Below are positions 62,501 to 64,000 of a stretch of 64,000 nucleotides of DNA, piece after piece. Position numbers and translations under genes: made by a program. The DNA is from Thiohalomonas denitrificans (lineage in GTDB: Bacteria; Pseudomonadota; Gammaproteobacteria; Thiohalomonadales; Thiohalomonadaceae). The DNA is taken from positions 16,430 to 80,429 of the forward strand of contig NZ_FMWD01000004.1 in assembly GCF_900102855.1 (NCBI RefSeq), written 5' to 3'. A model generated the notes under the pieces. That model saw nothing but the letters and a program-made list of their open reading frames with translations, did no database searches and had not been told where the DNA came from. How positions within the stretch are numbered: the stretch's first letter is position 1; the number at the start of each line of letters is the position of its first letter.

Positions 62501-63141
62501 ATATCGGATCAAGCGGTCTTGACCATGTACTGGCCAGCGGGAGAGACGTCAACGTGCTGCTGCTGGACACCGAGGTCTACTCCAACACTGGCGGTCAGAT
62601 GTCCAAGGCGACCCCGTTGGGAGCGGTCGCCAAATTCGCCGCATCGGGAAAGACGGTAGCGAAAAAGGGCCTCGCGTTGCAGATGATCTCCTATGGCAAC
62701 GTCTATGTGGCCCGGATTGCAATGGGTGCCAACCCCCAGCAAACGCTGCTGGCCCTGAGAGAGGCGGAAGCGTATCCCGGACCGTCGCTGGTGCTTGCTT
62801 ACAGTCACTGCATTGCACACGGCTTCAACCTGCGAGACGGCATGAAGCAGCAGGAACTGGCCGTGGCCAGCGGCTACTGGCCACTGATGCGTTACAACCC
62901 CGCCCTGCGCCAGTCGGATCATAATCCGCTGGTGCTCGATTCGCCGCGTCCCCGCATTCCCCTCAAGGATTATGCGTTCAACGAACTGCGTTACAGCATG
63001 CTGGCCCGGACCCATCCCGCGGAAAGCGAACACCTGATGAGACTGGCCCAGGAGGCGGTAAATCAGAAATGGGAAACCTACGAAGAGATGGCCAGCCGCA
63101 GTGGCAGCCGCTTCATTCCGGACGCCAGCGTCAATCGATAA
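59554..63141 (+). CDS. nifJ: Pyruvate:ferredoxin (flavodoxin) oxidoreductase
   Basis: A 1195-residue fused PFOR. Domain I has NEVCAIYPITPSSTMAEL and SEMQSEGGAAGALHGA; a central gamma domain, GLGADGTVGANKNSIKII, binds CoA. The 2[4Fe-4S] domain has CIQCGNCSFVCPH and CTGCGICVESCPA. TPP is held by the C-terminal domain with CTGCGETPYVRLL, GDGWGYDIG and DTEVYSNTGGQMS. It oxidises pyruvate to acetyl-CoA, reducing ferredoxin, or runs in reverse for CO2 fixation. ATG 59554 has AGGAG six bases upstream; a TTG just before is less likely. Confidence 0.96.
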   Translation: MQPEKITTLEGNEAVAYTAYRINEVCAIYPITPSSTMAELADQWASEGKTNIWGNIPLVSEMQSEGGAAGALHGALQTGALTTTFTASQGLLLMIPNMYKIAGELTPTVFHVAARSLAAQGLSIFGDHSDVAAVRSTGFAQLASGSVQEAHDTALIAQAATLESRIPFVHFFDGFRTSHEVNKLTLISEEQIRAMMDDNAVRAHRSRALNPDHPFIRGTSQNPDVYFQGRETVNRFYARLPTILQEKMDAFHELTGRAYRLFEYYGDPEAERVAIIMGSGAHTIRETVAVLGRSGEKCGVIHVRLCLPFSAEHFLAALPPTVKAIAVLDRTKSPGATGEPLYSDVVTILAEARAENRLPMDSLPDVIGGRYGLSSKEFTPAMAKAVLDELKKPQKKNPFTVGIQDDVTHTSLEYDPAFNIESDEVVRAIFLGLGADGTVGANKNSIKIIGESTPLFAQGYFVYDSKKSGSRTVSHLRFGPNPINSPYLIQSASFIGCHQFNFIEKMDVLEGAQPGATLLLNSPYGPDEVWDHLPRHAQQQIIDKGISFYVIDASRVARETGMGSRTNTIMQTCFFAISGVLPQDEAIARIKDTVRKTYGKKGEEIVEKNFLAVDRTLEQLYHVTVPDHPPSAIEMPPVVPPQAPEFVQKVTAMMMAGKGDRLPVSMLPIDGTYPSGTTRWEKRNITDFVPVWEPEICIQCGNCSFVCPHSVIRAKFYNEDQLEGGPDGFPSAPINARGFPETRFTLQIYVEDCTGCGICVESCPAKSLQQSGVKAINMGPKAPILERERQNIQFFERIPVNERSRVEFSTVRGVQFLEPLFEFSGACTGCGETPYVRLLSQLFGDRLMVANATGCSSIYGGNLPTTPWTTNAEGRGPAWSNSLFEDNAEFGFGFRLTADKHLALATQLAQEFKEEIQSELIDEILAAEQRTELQIRQQRMRVAELRVALEPIDSEKARDLLSVIDHLVRRSIWFVGGDGWGYDIGSSGLDHVLASGRDVNVLLLDTEVYSNTGGQMSKATPLGAVAKFAASGKTVAKKGLALQMISYGNVYVARIAMGANPQQTLLALREAEAYPGPSLVLAYSHCIAHGFNLRDGMKQQELAVASGYWPLMRYNPALRQSDHNPLVLDSPRPRIPLKDYAFNELRYSMLARTHPAESEHLMRLAQEAVNQKWETYEEMASRSGSRFIPDASVNR

Positions 63142-63159
63142 CTGATCAGGAGAAAGACC

Positions 63160-64000
63160 ATGGACCTCAGCACGACCTACATGGGACTCCAGCTAAAGCA
63201 CCCCGTCGTCGCCTCGGCATCGCCGCTGTCGGCAACACTGGACGGATTCAGACGGATGGAGGACGGAGGCGTGGCGGCCGTGGTCATGTTCTCGATATTC
63301 GAAGAACAGGTCAGGGAGGAGAATGAAGCCTTTTCCCGGTTAATGGAAGCGGGCAGCGAGAGCTACCCCGAATCCTTGAACTATTTCCCCGAAGTAAGCA
63401 CCTATGAGGTCGGCCCCGATCGGTACCTGGAGCTTATCCGGCGTGCGACCGAACAGGTCGACGTCCCGGTGATCGCGAGTATGAACTGCGCCACCACCGA
63501 GGGCTGGATCGAGTACGCCAAACAGATGGAACAGGCCGGGGCCCACGGGCTGGAGCTGAATATCTATCGAGTCGAAGCCGATTTCGGCATCGGCAGCCTG
63601 GAGGTCGAGCAGCACTACCTGGACATTCTGGCCATGGTTAAATCGGCCGTGAGCATTCCGGTCGCGCTCAAACTAAGCCCCTTTTTCAGTGCCACGGGTA
63701 ATCTGGCTCTGCGTCTGGATCAGGCGGGCGCCGACGCGCTGGTGCTTTTCAATCGCTTCTACCAGCCGGATATCGACATCACGGATCTGGAGGTCGCGTC
63801 AATACTGGATCTCAGCACCGCCAGCGAGATACGACTGCCTCTGCTCTGGACCGCTTTGCTGTGCGGGAAGGTGAACGCCTCGCTGGGAACCACGACCGGC
63901 GTGGAGGGGGCGGAGGAAGTGATCAAATATCTGTTGGCGGGTGCCGATGTCGTAATGAGCACGTCGGCTCTGCTACGCCATGGTCCGGCCTACGCCGCAA
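63160..64000 (+). CDS. Dihydroorotate dehydrogenase-like protein (partial)
   Basis: At least 280 residues; the frame is open to the window edge, so the 3' end is missing. It is a TIM-barrel FMN enzyme of the DHODase-like class: MDLSTTYMGLQLKHPVVASASPLSATLDG, VPVIASMNCATTEGW, GAHGLELNIY and VALKLSPFFSATGNLA. AGGAG precedes the ATG, 18 bases after nifJ. Proteins of this type often stand next to PFOR genes and are probably not in pyrimidine synthesis; their substrate is unknown. Confidence 0.88.
   Translation, partial: MDLSTTYMGLQLKHPVVASASPLSATLDGFRRMEDGGVAAVVMFSIFEEQVREENEAFSRLMEAGSESYPESLNYFPEVSTYEVGPDRYLELIRRATEQVDVPVIASMNCATTEGWIEYAKQMEQAGAHGLELNIYRVEADFGIGSLEVEQHYLDILAMVKSAVSIPVALKLSPFFSATGNLALRLDQAGADALVLFNRFYQPDIDITDLEVASILDLSTASEIRLPLLWTALLCGKVNASLGTTTGVEGAEEVIKYLLAGADVVMSTSALLRHGPAYAA

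Overview
The window is GC-rich chromosomal DNA from a bacterium that looks like a free-living gammaproteobacterium. The evidence is the E. coli/Pseudomonas-like content and order: a Pho/Pst regulon, ampD-ampE, OmpR/EnvZ, lexA-imuA-imuB, PepN, an IlvD of 617 residues, grxD and many GTAG-type REP hairpins with a RAYT transposase. The PFOR operon and the abundance of intergenic repeats suggest a Chromatiales-like sulfur or purple bacterium, but I cannot fix the genus. No rRNA, tRNA or CRISPR array was seen.

Layout. 1-400 is a tandem array of about 90-bp hairpin repeats. 400-7200 (mostly minus) holds grxD, a YqjD/YqjE-like membrane operon, two BON-domain lipoproteins, an asparagine-synthase-type amidotransferase, an orphan hydantoinase B subunit and a PmtA-like methyltransferase. 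7300-14200 (plus) is the most notable locus: a two-component system, then a metallophore RiPP operon (HvfA/bufferin-like Cys-rich precursor, DUF692 MNIO enzyme, DUF2063 partner, DoxX protein), running straight into msrP and msrQ, the periplasmic methionine sulfoxide reductase. sodB, argD and argF follow.

17.6-33.3 kb (mostly minus) is the phosphate region: phoU, pstB, pstA, pstC, a porin, pstS, phoR, phoB and then ilvD. Pho-box-like direct repeats lie before pstC, pstS and phoB. A block of unrelated plus-strand genes (MBL hydrolase, PilZ-like protein, duplicated-domain lipoprotein, decayed PAP2 phosphatase) splits pstC from pstS. 33.5-43.6 kb carries a peptidoglycan-binding protein with a minisatellite, a RAYT flanked by REP pairs, an M1-type peptidase, a ChaN-PDZ lipoprotein, a retropepsin-like protein, a FadL-like porin, a C-terminal-haem cytochrome and an OmpR/EnvZ pair.

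43.7-51.3 kb (minus) holds pepN, cobS, cobC, cobU, ampE, ampD and a CBS protein. 51.5-54.2 kb is lexA-imuA-imuB, an SOS mutasome cassette without dnaE2 next to it. A LysR regulator diverges from a cytochrome b561/ene-reductase/YceI cluster. The window ends in a ferredoxin-linked operon: GltD-like flavoprotein, pyruvate:ferredoxin oxidoreductase (nifJ) and a dihydroorotate-dehydrogenase-like enzyme cut by the window edge.

Intergenic spaces are full of short mobile-looking repeats of at least five kinds. One is a 215-bp MITE-like element with 22-bp perfect inverted ends between ampE and ampD.
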